From Tethya wilhelma (lineage: Eukaryota > Porifera > Demospongiae > Tethyida > Tethyidae), in NCBI GenBank assembly GCA_964030475.1, contig CAXIPT010000003.1:6826511-6890510 (forward strand): DNA of 64,000 nt, in the 5' to 3' direction. Made by a program: the position numbers and the translations under genes. How positions within the stretch are numbered: the stretch's first letter is position 1; every line of letters begins with the position of its first letter. The notes under the pieces were generated by a model. That model worked only from the letters and a program-made list of their open reading frames with translations, did not search any database and was not told the DNA's origin. Below are positions 40,954-51,650 of this stretch, piece after piece.

Positions 40954-41100
40954 AAAATTACCGTAAATAGTTGAAAAATTTTGTGGGAAATTTTTGGCTT
41001 GTTTTGCTGTCGGTTCATTAAATTTTCATGCAAATTTCCCAACGTTTGGTATAGGGATGATTATTGTTCACCCATTGTACAGTTTCCACAACCACACATN

Positions 41101-41195
<95 letters not shown>

Positions 41196-41931
41196 GGAAT
41201 TTGGAATCTCAATTTCGGCACATGACTACTTCATATTTTGTGCCCAAGTCTTGGCTGGTATTAATCTAATCCTGCAGGCTCTACTTTATTCCACTTTTTA
41301 GCCAAATGAATCTAAATAAGATTGGCAAGAATTTGAACCATTAATGTGATAAAAGTTAATGTGATACTGATTAACTATTCAAGTACAGATCATTGTTTGA
41401 ACCATTTACAACAGTAATAGCTATGCACAAGGGATAAAAAATGAAAATGAAGTAGTCATGTGCCGAAATTGAGACCATTCCTTGTTCCAATACTTTTTAA
41501 TGCACAGCCCATTCCTAGATTACTTATTTTTTATGAAATTTTTACTACTTGTTATAGTTACATGACCCTTAAGTGGGGGGCACTCGATGCATGGTCGAGT
41601 GCCGCACACTTAAGGGCATGCAACTATTTTGTTTATCATTGACCCCCCGTGACCCCTAGCTACTCTATTGTCACCTCCACCCAGCCAGTAACCTTTAAAA
41701 AAACTTTGGTTGCTAGGCAATGGGAAACAAGTATGCTTGCTCTAAGTGTTTGTTGAGCCATCAATCTATGCAAGCGGTCTATACTCAGACATGTATTATG
41801 TACATGTACTCAACTGTTGTCAACTCAAGCCCATGTCATTTTCCTCTTTTTTTCTATAAGGCAAGAGCCTATATCAGATGCTCAGACCCCATTTGTGTGT
41901 GGCAAAGTATTTTAAAATTCTGCTTATCTTT
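41101..41931 (+). repeat. 820-bp duplicated block, copy 2
   Basis: See 35318-36137. Starts right after N at 41100 with about 47 GT units. Confidence 0.85.
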
Positions 41932-41984
41932 ATGCCAAAATATAAAATACTATTATGTGACGCAATACCATTTTTTGTGGACCC

Positions 41985-42174
41985 GCCTTAATCGATTTCA
42001 AAATTTCAAGCACCATTGGAAAGTGCTCATTCTTCCTGTTCTTTTGTTGTTTTTTTTTAGATTTCTACACCTTACCAATCAAAAGTTAAGTACATTTTGT
42101 CCACAGGAAAAGTATTGCATGAATCTAATTATTTGACTTTGGCAGTATTAATTCTCAAACCAGATAGACTTTTG
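41985..42174 (+). mobile_element. partial AAGTCC-family MITE
   Basis: Body and right end (CTCAAACCAGATAGACTTTT) match 36461-36693; left end lost at the junction with the duplicated block. Confidence 0.7.
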
Positions 42175-42334
42175 TTGTGACTTCTTTGTAAAGTAACAGT
42201 TTTGAGTATAGTATTACTATGCACCCAGGCAGATCTCTTTGGGAGGCTTGTCAAGAGTCTTTCCTACATGTAGAGTTTTGCACATATAAATTTAGTGCAT
42301 GTAGTTTGTGCTAGTGTAAAGTTCATGTAATTAA

Positions 42335-42397
42335 CCCTTGGTGCGCATGCGCACCAAGGGTTACAGTAGTCGTTTTGTCTGTGTGTGTGTGTGTGTA

Positions 42398-42433
<36 letters not shown>

Positions 42434-42605
42434 TTCCAATTATATCTCAAGAACGACAAGTCCAGTGTTCAAAAGCGGCATACCAAGGTAAAATTATCTA
42501 AAAAAATTACACGAAGAATTCAACAAAACCTTGTAGTTCTTGAGATGTGAGGCTTTTCAGCCTCTTTGAGTGCTAAGCTTTGAGGCCACACCCATAATTT
42601 TTGGG
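42335..42605 (+). repeat. GTAGTCGTTTTGTCTG repeat family copy with (GT)n expansion
   Basis: Begins ACCCTTGGTGCGCATGCGCA (a palindrome), AGTAGTCGTTTTGTCTG, a (GT)n interior at 42378-42430, then CTCAAGAACGACAAG and GCTTTGAGGCCACACCCAT. Confidence 0.7.
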
Positions 42606-42617
42606 GACGAGCCTCAT

Positions 42618-42895
42618 CAGAGGAGGTCCGACATCTGTGGGTTAATTGCAGACCGTTTCTAAATTAACAGATCACGTGACTCGTATTTCCTGGTCTTGAA
42701 TTCAGATGCTGCTGCTTGGAAATAGGCTAGTTTTTGTGCTCTTTCTTGTTACTTTTCTAGATCAGTTCCTTAAAGGGTAAGACAAATCTTAGAAAATGGT
42801 TGAAGGCTTTAGATAGGTGCTAGTACAAGACCCGGAAATGACATCACGTGATCACAAGGACTAGCAATTAACCCGCAGATGTCGGACCTCCTCTG
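42618..42895 (+). mobile_element. CAGAGGAGGT-family element with 9-bp target duplication
   Basis: Ends CAGAGGAGGTCCGACATCTG and its complement; GAGCCTCAT is duplicated at 42609-42617 and 42896-42904. Inner ATCACGTGA and GTTAATTGC words also pair. 278 bp, non-coding. Confidence 0.9.
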
Positions 42896-42904
42896 GAGCC
42901 TCAT

Positions 42905-45511
42905 AACATAAATAGTAGAAGCTTAGCTACTGATATGAAATGGTCTGAGGTCCTTTTATAAAGCAACAAAAGCCTGTAGCTCCTGAGATCTAAGGGTTGT
43001 CAGCCTATCTGAGCGCTAAGCTTTGAGGCCACACCCATATCCATGCATACTGTTAAAATTCTGGGGCAAGCATGAGGGACAAGCCTGAGCGAGTCCCATA
43101 GCATAGCTAAATGAATGGCCTGAGATTTGCTTAACACAATAACACCAAGTACCTGGAATTATACATTATATTACGCACCAAGGGTTTTGTACCTTGGTGC
43201 ATTCATTATCTCTGTTGGATTGTTGTCATATTCACGACTGGATTCTTCTGCTTCTTGCTTGTATTCATCAAAACTGGATCAAAACTCACATTCAGGACTG
43301 AAATCTTCCGTTTCACACTTGGACCCATTGACGTCAACATCGCTGGACCGAGGCTCCTAAATGCCAGATAGATGTTTAGGTATATTTACATCTCCAAATT
43401 GTGGCATTACAGCCTTAATCATAACTTTGAGGGAGATTTTAGCTTTCTCTTGTTATTTGTTAGATCAGTCAACTTGGTCTTCTAAGAGTTTTTGCTTCTT
43501 GAGTGTTCTAACAAACTTCACAAACTGTGTGGATACTTACATCCTTATTGGGGCGAGCCTAAGCGAGCCCCATTGGAACGTGGAAACATTGAAGCAACCG
43601 TCACACCGTTGACCAAACCGGAAATAGCTAAGATACTCAAATTGAGCGAACAACTTCAAAAAATTAAAATACCTACTGTGCGCATGCGCATGAAGACTAC
43701 GGTATTTCCATTTGCACGTAATGGACCGCGTGGCATCAAAATTTTGTGAAATGAATCTCGAAGTTGAAGCAAAAGACACTCAGGTCTCGAGGACACTGAA
43801 AGAGCCAAGGGGCTGAGCTGTGAACTTGCTATAAAATGAGCTGTGGACGTACAGAAAAACTACAGAGGGAATTCTGCAATTTGGTTCCTGCTTTATAAAT
43901 ATTGGTCAACAAATGTCAAACTAGATCAGTGAACACACTTGCTTGCAGAGCGGTGTTTTTTTTTGTTTTTTGTTTTTGCCTTACATCAGTCTCGTTCCTA
44001 GGAGACTAGGCCCGACTCTCCGTAAGCCAGCTAGCAACCCTGCTGATGCTGATTAGTATGCTCAGGCTTGCCCCACGATGTTTCCATCTGACTAGTATAG
44101 GGAGAAGCTGGTATCTGAGTCAACACAACTGATATACTTGTTTTAGCCAGCCACTGTAGATCAAGGCCAGGGGTGGAAGAAATTGCATATACATGCTTGC
44201 AAATTTGCAACTACCATATAGCGGGAAATTTGCGAGGGGAAAAATTTCATGTTTTCATCTTGAACTGAAATTCGCAGGGAAATTTTTGTGCAGATAGTGA
44301 CTCAGGAACAACCAGAAGTAATATATTTTCATGCTGAGATCCATTCCAGCTCTTCTTTTTCCAATAAATTCTTGCTAGTAGCTCATTTTCAAGCTTCTGT
44401 AGACCTCCTTAGCTGCTTTCTAGCTTTAGTTGGCTGTACGTTGGCTTTTTACACATGCATGCGTGTGCTCCCGAAGCAGTGATTTTACGCATGATACACT
44501 GCATACTGTGCATAGCTAAATATGTGCCAGAATGTCAAATAAAAGGTGTTTTAGGTGAAAAATAAAAAAACTTCCAACAAAGGACAACCTCCGAATAGAG
44601 GACAAAAGCCATGCTCTGAAGTGTCCCTTGTTCGGAGGTTCGACTGTAGATGACTCTGATGATGAATTGAATTAACTTGAATGGGCTCCTACATAGCCCG
44701 TGTGGCATCAATGATCACAATTTAAAAACTATTAAAGAGTTTCATGATACTTTATACACAGTCATAGTGTAAATAATAGCTATGCTTATGTATATCTTGC
44801 CTGGGAACAGGGTCATTTAGTGGCCCGACAGACACGTTCACATGCAAATGTTTCTCTGCTCTAGCTCTTTTCATGTCTTTTCTCCTCGAGGCCTCAGCTG
44901 ATCACACCAATTTAAGGACAGTTTCGTGTAAACTGTGAGTCAGATCATCATACTATTGTGGCTGGGCTAGCGGGCATTTAACCTATCCACAAGTTGTAAC
45001 CACCAAACATGACAGAAGTGCTTACTATATTAACATTATAATTACTTTGTATTACCTAGTATCCACATGCAACATCTCTGACATCACAACTCTGGCCATG
45101 CTGGTCTTCTAAGAGATTTGCTATACTTTGACCATGAATATAGCCCTACCAGCAAGGTCTTGTCCAGTGGATATTGTATTGTACAGCTGTATTGACAAGC
45201 AGGAAACACTGAGCATGTGGCCAGGAAATGAACTGTTGGCATCAAGTTGTCCAAAAAGCTGAAGTTGACAAAAAAAATATATTTGCTACTTTTCCAACAA
45301 AGTATATAGCAAGTTATAACTAAGTAAAAACTATCTATCTGAGAGCTAAAAAAGCAATACCATAGGTCAAATGTCCCAAATTTCTCTTTGCTTGTAAGTA
45401 CAGTTACTATACTTAAACTGCAAACTGGAAGTAGGTAAATTAAAACTGAGGGCATAGCGTATCTTATCTACCCACTTCCATGCATATGACTTATGTTATC
45501 AATTATGTGAT

Positions 45512-45584
<73 letters not shown>

Positions 45585-45590
45585 AGCAAC
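42905..45590. other. non-coding region with repeat pieces
   Basis: Pieces of the GAGGCCACACCCAT family near 43035, ACGCACCAAGGGTT/ACCTTGGTGC near 43175-43200, GGGGCGAGCCTAAGCGAGCCCC near 43552, a foldback near 44575-44650 (CAACCTCCGAATAGAGGACA with TTCGGAGGTTCGACTG) and a long (CT)n tract at 45509-45582. Open frames at 43127-43780 and 45084-45455 carry no recognised domain and I do not support them as genes. Confidence 0.45.
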
Positions 45591-45598
45591 AAGTAAGG

Positions 45599-47359
45599 TG
45601 TGCATGGATCCTGCATTATAACAGTGAGGATTTGACTTTATTTATTTATTATTATTATTATTATTTTTGTTCTTATTTATTGTTATTATTATTATTATAA
45701 TTATATTATTATTATTATTATTATTACTGATTATTGTTATTATTGTTATCATTGTTGTTATTAATTTATATAATATGTATTACTTTATAGCTCCATGGAA
45801 ATATGTCAGTTTGTTCAACAGAATAATATTATAAGATAAGAATAATCATAATAATTATAAGAACACTTCACTGCTCATGGATAATGATTGCATGATTCCT
45901 CGGGTCACCTTGCATAATACTCTGTGATGAACTTATTGAAGAAAAATTACATCAGTCGAACCAGAACGTATTACTCTCTGCTGCCCTGTATGTAAAACTG
46001 AGTGAGAGTTCAGATGATATCATTCCACCGCAAAAGTCACATCCAAGCTTGAAGATCTGGGGCGAGTGGAGTTAATCTGCAGCTGTAGGTGTGCTTCCAC
46101 TGTGCGGGCATCTCTCACCTTTCCCATACATGCTTCACAGGGACAAGACATACGACGCTGTTTCTTTGCTGGAGGAGGTGTCACTATATTAATTTTAGAT
46201 GTAAAAAGATAATTCATAATCATTGAAAGCACTACAAATATAAATGTAGCTTTCACCATGCACAATAATTATGGAACAGGCTGAGCTCAACAGGCATAAA
46301 AAAGTAGTATCATAAGCAAATTAAATTGATAGTTGAGGCAATGTTTGAGCAATAGTAACCAACATTGTACCAGCTCATGTTGTAATTCAACCAGCTGTAC
46401 ATTCCTAGCTTGTACCTGAACAAGCATTTCAGCATATCATTACCTTAACGAACTATTTCAAGTTGGTAACCTAACATGTTTTTATTCAGAGTAATTTGGG
46501 CCAGAATAAGAATTTTTTTTTAACCTCTGACTAGCTAAAGACCCATTACACTCTAAATTCTCAACGATTATTTAAATACACACTAATTAACTTGTTGTTT
46601 TAGTATTTATTCTGGGAAGCAAAGGGTACAAAGGGGTTGTATGTACTTCACGCAAGCACATTCAATATACAGCTTGCATGAGCTAAAGCAATCTATATAC
46701 AATGGGGTTGGGGTGGAAGGAGGAGAGGGAAATAGCTATAGGGGTAGATCATGACCATGAAAGCACAATCTATATACAATACAGTAAGCAGACAAGACTT
46801 AGGGAATACATGTGAGGTTAGCATCATAGTCTTACCAGGCCCTGGGTTAACTTCCACATCTCCACATAGCAGCAATGACATCAAACAGAGTGACTTGACC
46901 TAATAATAAATAAACACAATAATTATGAATTAGAGGCACATCATGCACTAGAAAACATCTGTGAAAATAATTTAGACTCGCTGCATACTATAGCTAACAA
47001 GAGTACATGATAAGCTACATTATATATATGTACTCTTGATGCTAAATATGAGCTTGTGAACACTTACTGTAGTGAAGTGACATTTTGCTACCATAGCATC
47101 CATAAACTTTCTATTCTTCCATAGAGAATTGACATAGACATCCTTGTGGAGGCCAAAAGGGTTAACGTGAGATGTGAGCAAGTGAGAGTTGTACATTGAT
47201 GTACGATATGAATCAGTAACACACTCATACACAACACCCATTTGAGTGCCATGATTGTTATCACTTCAGAATAGCTCAATATCTGCAGTAAAGAAAGAAA
47301 TTAATTCTACAAACCACACGTGATGAAGTCACAGATTTTCATTAATTTACTTACCAAAT
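45599..47359. repeat. 1,761-bp duplicated block, copy 2
   Basis: Constant offset of +26,354 to 19245-21005; ends at the N at 47360. Confidence 0.9.
46020..47282 (-). CDS. second copy of the 2A-motif gene exons
   Basis: Exons 47068-47282, 46836-46899 and 46020-46183 are exact positional equivalents of the copy at 19666-20928, with the same splice phases and the GDVEVNPGP motif in the middle exon. The upstream 117-codon ORF is absent because the copy runs into a gap. Function and uncertainties as for copy 1; if the block is an assembly duplicate this is not a separate gene. Confidence 0.55.
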
Positions 47360-47360
47360 N

Positions 47361-48834
47361 GTCTTCACTATACTTACCGACTTTTTTGTGTGTGGTAAAT
47401 TTTTCTCTCTCGATTGCTGTATCTATTGTAAAATTATGTTGTCACAGTGCATGGTGTTCAAACTCTACACTTTGCTTGGCTTCAAGATTTTACTATTGAT
47501 ATTTTTATAGTCACTAACCTTTGTCCACTGGTTTGATGCAATTTCTGTACCAGGTCCTATTAATTGTTATAATTATAATAACGAAGAATTACATATTATA
47601 TTATCACCAGTGCCAAAACAGTATTGTACAAAGCATTACAAACAGCAGAATAACAGGGTAGTATAATAATAAAAATATTCCTTATTTTATGTGTGATTGA
47701 GTAATGCAATAGTTTTTGTATTTAGTATATAAAAGTATATACGTATGCATGCTTATAGTAATTATCCGTTTAGCTTGCAATACCCAAAAAAACCCCATTA
47801 ATTTTACTCTAGTTTTTTTAAGACTATAATTATTATTATGAATTGGCATGATTGGCGGAATTTAACCTGTCAATGCAGCATGTGTGTGTGTGTGTGTGTG
47901 TGTGTGTGCCTATTTCAGCTAGCTTAGTGTGCATGGTAACAACCACAGAAAGTGACTCAATAAATTATTCAACTCAATAATTATGCATGCAATGGGGCAT
48001 TTCATATAATTTATTGACCCATGCAATTGCAAGTACTAGCTTCGTAAATATTTAACATCTTTAGACCACATGGTGAAATGGTCATCCAGGAACCTCTTGA
48101 AATCAAAAGTTATAACTCATACGACTTTACTACTTTACAGTAACTCGTTATCAGGCTTGCACCTTCCCTATACAGCGTTGCTCGGCAGTAAATGTTAAAA
48201 CATACATGTAGTGTAGAATAAAAAAAGCTTATGAGAACAAGGCCTCACGCAATCATAATTTTTTTCATAAGGCTTAGCTTAGAAGCTTAGACCAACAGCT
48301 TACAGATGGCAAGGTAAAAGGAACACAACATTATGTGCAACTAGCTCTCTATATATGCCCGGTGGGTGCTGAGGTGGCTTTCTACCGATCTCCTGAAGCA
48401 AACAGTATTCAGTGCAGGTCAGTTGTAATTGTAGAGGTACAATGAATCTCATTCATTTTTTGAATACTTTTAGATACAGCTTCCCAAATAAATTAATCAA
48501 ACAGGAGGGGAGAATTCACCATTGCATAGAGACAATGCTAAGAATACATGTATACATTTACTCACACAAATTACGCATAAAGGAAAATAAAAAGCTCAAG
48601 TAAAGAAAGAGAATTAACAAAAATCAGTGTACAATCAGCTGCACGAACCTACAAATTCACAATCCCAACTGCATGTGCAACTATAATATATATATTCTAT
48701 ACTATATTATTTTCTACTATTTGCATAATTACACCCTATTCACAATGCTCTTGTTGCTAAAGATAAAACATTGGTTATACTCTAAGCAGCTCTTGAATCA
48801 AGAGTTTTGAAGCATTTGAGAAACGTTTCCAGAC
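47361..48834. other. AT-rich stretch without recognised genes
   Basis: Contains (GT)n at 47880-47907. Nothing else could be supported. Confidence 0.4.
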
Positions 48835-48882
48835 TCAGAAGAAGCCTTCCTGCATGGCCAGTTTGATCTCATCTTCAGCTTC
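48835..48882 (-). CDS. candidate terminal exon of an unidentified minus-strand gene
   Basis: After TTACTGTAG the frame codes EAEDEIKLAMQEGFF and a stop: a compact charged/hydrophobic C-terminus that looks like real coding sequence. A further open stretch upstream on the same strand (about 48930-49040, PPNKPLMGHYLVDNDETLHG) could be the previous exon, but I found no good donor. Protein not recognised. Confidence 0.35.
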   Translation of the reverse strand, partial: EAEDEIKLAMQEGFF

Positions 48883-49231
48883 CTACAGTAATACAAGTTG
48901 TACATGCAAAAAAATATTCACAAGCCACAAGACAGTAACTCATCTATATATAGGAGAAATGGAACCCCATGCAATGTCTCATCATTGTCCACCAGATAAT
49001 GACCCATTAGAGGTTTATTTGGAGGTATAACTTTCACAACATAATTCCATTATGGCATGTAGCACATTACATGCATATATGCACAGTGGTTGCTGTACAT
49101 GTAACAACATCTATAAGCCAATGCAACTGTTCATAGTACATGTGTGGTGAGCTCAATAGTGGATGTCATTCTGATCATCACACAAACTTTGTGGACACAT
49201 ATTAAACCATGTGAGCATGCATATGTTTACA

Positions 49232-49234
<3 letters not shown>

Positions 49235-49269
<35 letters not shown>

Positions 49270-49289
49270 ATTTTTTCTATTATATTAGC

Positions 49290-49336
<47 letters not shown>
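49235..49336 (+). repeat. (CA)n followed by (GA)n microsatellites
   Basis: (CA)n at 49235-49266 and (GA)n at 49292-49336. Confidence 0.9.
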
Positions 49337-49338
<2 letters not shown>

Positions 49339-49459
49339 CACATTATATATGTGCTAAATACAGGCAAAAATTAATGTTGTTTGCACCATACATACATAAC
49401 TTAGTGATCTACAAATGGTGTTGTTGGTATGAAAGTGGGCAGATATGAGGGGCCACAAC

Positions 49460-49728
49460 CAGAGAAGGTCTGACATCCACGGGCCATTGCAGGCTAATTG
49501 CATAATAAATAAAATCATGTGATGTTATTTCCTGGTTGCGTAGCTCACATTTTCTAAGATTGATCACAACTCAGCAGCAATTTGAAAAATTAACAGGAGA
49601 GAGAGGATTCCTAGCCTTTTCAAGGCATAAAAGCGGTAGCCTCGGAAAGCGCTTCAAATCAAGACCAGGAAATGTAATCACGAGACCTTTTAATTACGAA
49701 GTGGCCCGCGGATGTCGGACCTCCTCTG
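49460..49728 (+). mobile_element. CAGAGAAGGT-family element with 9-bp target duplication
   Basis: Ends CAGAGAAGGTCTGACATCC and GGATGTCGGACCTCCTCTG are imperfect inverted repeats. Flanks GGCCACAAC (49451-49459) and GGCAACAAC (49729-49737) match at 8 of 9. Third member of the family in this window. Confidence 0.85.
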
Positions 49729-50482
49729 GGCAACAACCTATACAGTCTGGCTGCTGGTGTACCCACAAAGAGCAGAATAAGGAAACAGATAACACAGAGC
49801 TGCAGTGCATTTCACTGCAAGTATGCCTATATATTTGTGCTTTAATTTGGTCCTCAATAAACTATACAAAAGTTCTGCAAGAATACAAGTTAAAAGAAAC
49901 GTTACCACGAGCAGGACAGAAAAGACAAAAACGAACAAAACTCTTGAAAAAACTCTAAGACTTGTACTAGGCTTGTTAAGCATTTTAAGCTAGAGAAGAT
50001 CAAAAATTAACCTTCTGTTCAGTATTTGTGATCGTCAGTTTGTCTACGTGTCTTGTTGAGGGCTGACTGAAAAATCTAAACTGACCTCTGAACTGATATG
50101 AGAGGCTAGTATTTATCTGCCATCGAATTGACATTTATTAGAGGTTACTAAGTGTTCTTGGTCTTCTTTAATCCCATCTTCATCCACTCGTAGTGTTCTT
50201 AAAAAAAAAAACAATGCTGAAGCTCTGAACTTGGTCATGTGAATGTCTTGTTGCCATCTTGTACCAGTAAACCACTAAGCTCATGTCCACTTTGGCATCC
50301 ACCTATACGTCACATACATGATATCTGATACCAGGCTCTCTCTCCCTCCTTGCTGACTGAGCAAAAAGAGATCGCTGACTTGGTATCGCTATGTTGCAAC
50401 CTCCTCTGCACAAGAACCACCTAGTCTGTCTGTCGGCCATACTCTATTCATTAACAAGAGTATACTAGGCAGATGCAGAGCA

Positions 50483-50971
50483 TCAATGGGGCAAGCCTGA
50501 GCAATCGAGATAGTTATTAGTGTATGAATTGTTAGCTAACGTTAATAAAATTTCGGGATTATATAGTTGTAAACGATACGCTAGTGTGTCTTTATCCATG
50601 CACACTGACTCTGGAGGAGAGGGTGTGTCTTCATCCATGCACACTGACTCTGGAGAAGAGGGTGTGCCGTCATCCATGCACCCTGACTCTGGAGGAGAGG
50701 GTGTGCCTTCATCCATGCACCCTGACTCTGGAGGAGAGGGTGTGCCTTCATCCATGCACAGTGACTCTGGAGAAGAGGGTGTGCCGTCATCCATGCACCC
50801 TGACTCTGGAGGAGAGGGTGTGTCTTCATCCCCATACAGCAAGTTGAGAGTCGGTTCGTCATTTCCTTGTTGCATTGAGAGGAGTCGTTGATCCTCTTGT
50901 TGTCTCTCACGAAGTCGTTTATTTCTTGCAATGCTTGTCAGACGTTGAAAATGGTGGGTTAAATAGTAAGT
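50483..50971 (-). CDS. exon with 13-residue coding minisatellite (unknown protein)
   Basis: After a TTCACAG acceptor (exon edge 50971) the frame runs to a stop at 50483. A basic helix-like start (TSIARNKRLRERQQEDQRLL) is followed by more than six copies of a 13-residue acidic unit DGTPSSPESxCMD, then a unique end. The 39-bp units are a multiple of three, so three other frames across both strands are also open over the array. The basic segment resembles the RRxRxRE repeats of proteins carried by some transposons; nearby palindromic arms code a similar KRLARRRELYRER. Function unknown. Confidence 0.4.
   Translation of the reverse strand, partial: TYYLTHHFQRLTSIARNKRLRERQQEDQRLLSMQQGNDEPTLNLLYGDEDTPSPPESGCMDDGTPSSPESLCMDEGTPSPPESGCMDEGTPSPPESGCMDDGTPSSPESVCMDEDTPSPPESVCMDKDTLAYRLQLYNPEILLTLANNSYTNNYLDCSGLPH
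50584..50833 (+). repeat. 39-bp minisatellite, about 6.4 units
   Basis: Unit GTGTGCCTTCATCCATGCAC... starts at 50584, 50623, 50662, 50701, 50740, 50779 and 50818 with a few substitutions alternating between units (GGAGGAGAG or GGAGAAGAG; ACACTG, ACCCTG or ACAGTG). Confidence 0.95.
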
Positions 50972-51063
50972 CTGTGAAGTATCTTACTCTGTAGCAAGCT
51001 ACAAAGGTTAATCCACAGGTAAACTCTCTCTTTCCAACATCAATGACAACCTTGTCCAAAGTT

Positions 51064-51650
51064 TTTCGTTCTCTGTACAGTTCTCTTCGCCGTGCAAGGC
51101 GTTTTTATTTTTTCTCTTCATTTATATCCATGATCGATCTGATCTGATCCGCTACAAAACTATTCTGTGAAGCAAAAAAAACTGAGACCATATAGTATCT
51201 ATCCTGAGACCGAATCACACATGCATGCTAGCTACATATATTGCGCAATTGATTTAAATATTGCAATACCACGTTCAAATTCGACTAATTCGATTATACG
51301 GAAAGTGTCCACCGTGTTCAAGCAAGCAAGCAAGCAGGAATTTTATCAGTTGCAAAGACTATGTGGGGCTAGCTCAGGCTCGCCCCAATAATTGGGGCGA
51401 GCCTGAGCGAGCCCCACATAGTCTTGTAAACGATAAAATTTCTGTCTGTCCACGGTGGACACTTTCCGTATATTCAAATTATTCGAACGCAGTGTTGTAA
51501 TATTGAAATCGATTGTGCATGCAATGATTTGCTAGGTCTGTTTAGCTTCAGCTTTAGATCATAGGTAATGAAGAAAACGCCTTGCACGGCAAAGAGAACT
51601 ATACAGAGAACGCATAGCTAGGGAAACGCCTGATGACAAAGAAAAGAGAC
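51064..51650. repeat. large palindrome (inverted duplication) centred at 51390
   Basis: Around the base at 51390 the arms CCCCAAT/ATTGGGG extend through GGCTCGCC, the AGACTATGTGG block, the CGGAAAGTGTCCACCGTG/CACGGTGGACACTTTCCG block and out to GTTCTCTTCGCCGTGCAAGG (51082) versus CCTTGCACGGCAAAGAGAAC (51572). Arms are about 300 and 250 bases and imperfect. The outer arms code KRLARxRELYRER reading away from the centre on each strand. Confidence 0.85.

Noticed and set aside
43127..43780. Overlapping ORFs near 43.1-43.8 kb
   Set aside because: They span repeat pieces in both strands and show no protein family features.
45084..45455. 123-codon minus ORF with hydrophobic stretches
   Set aside because: No start context, splice signals or domain; the plus strand looks like decayed coding sequence of unknown type, so the ORF is probably a shadow.
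50584..50833. CRISPR-like array
   Set aside because: Units are contiguous 39-bp tandem copies without unique spacers, in a eukaryotic context.
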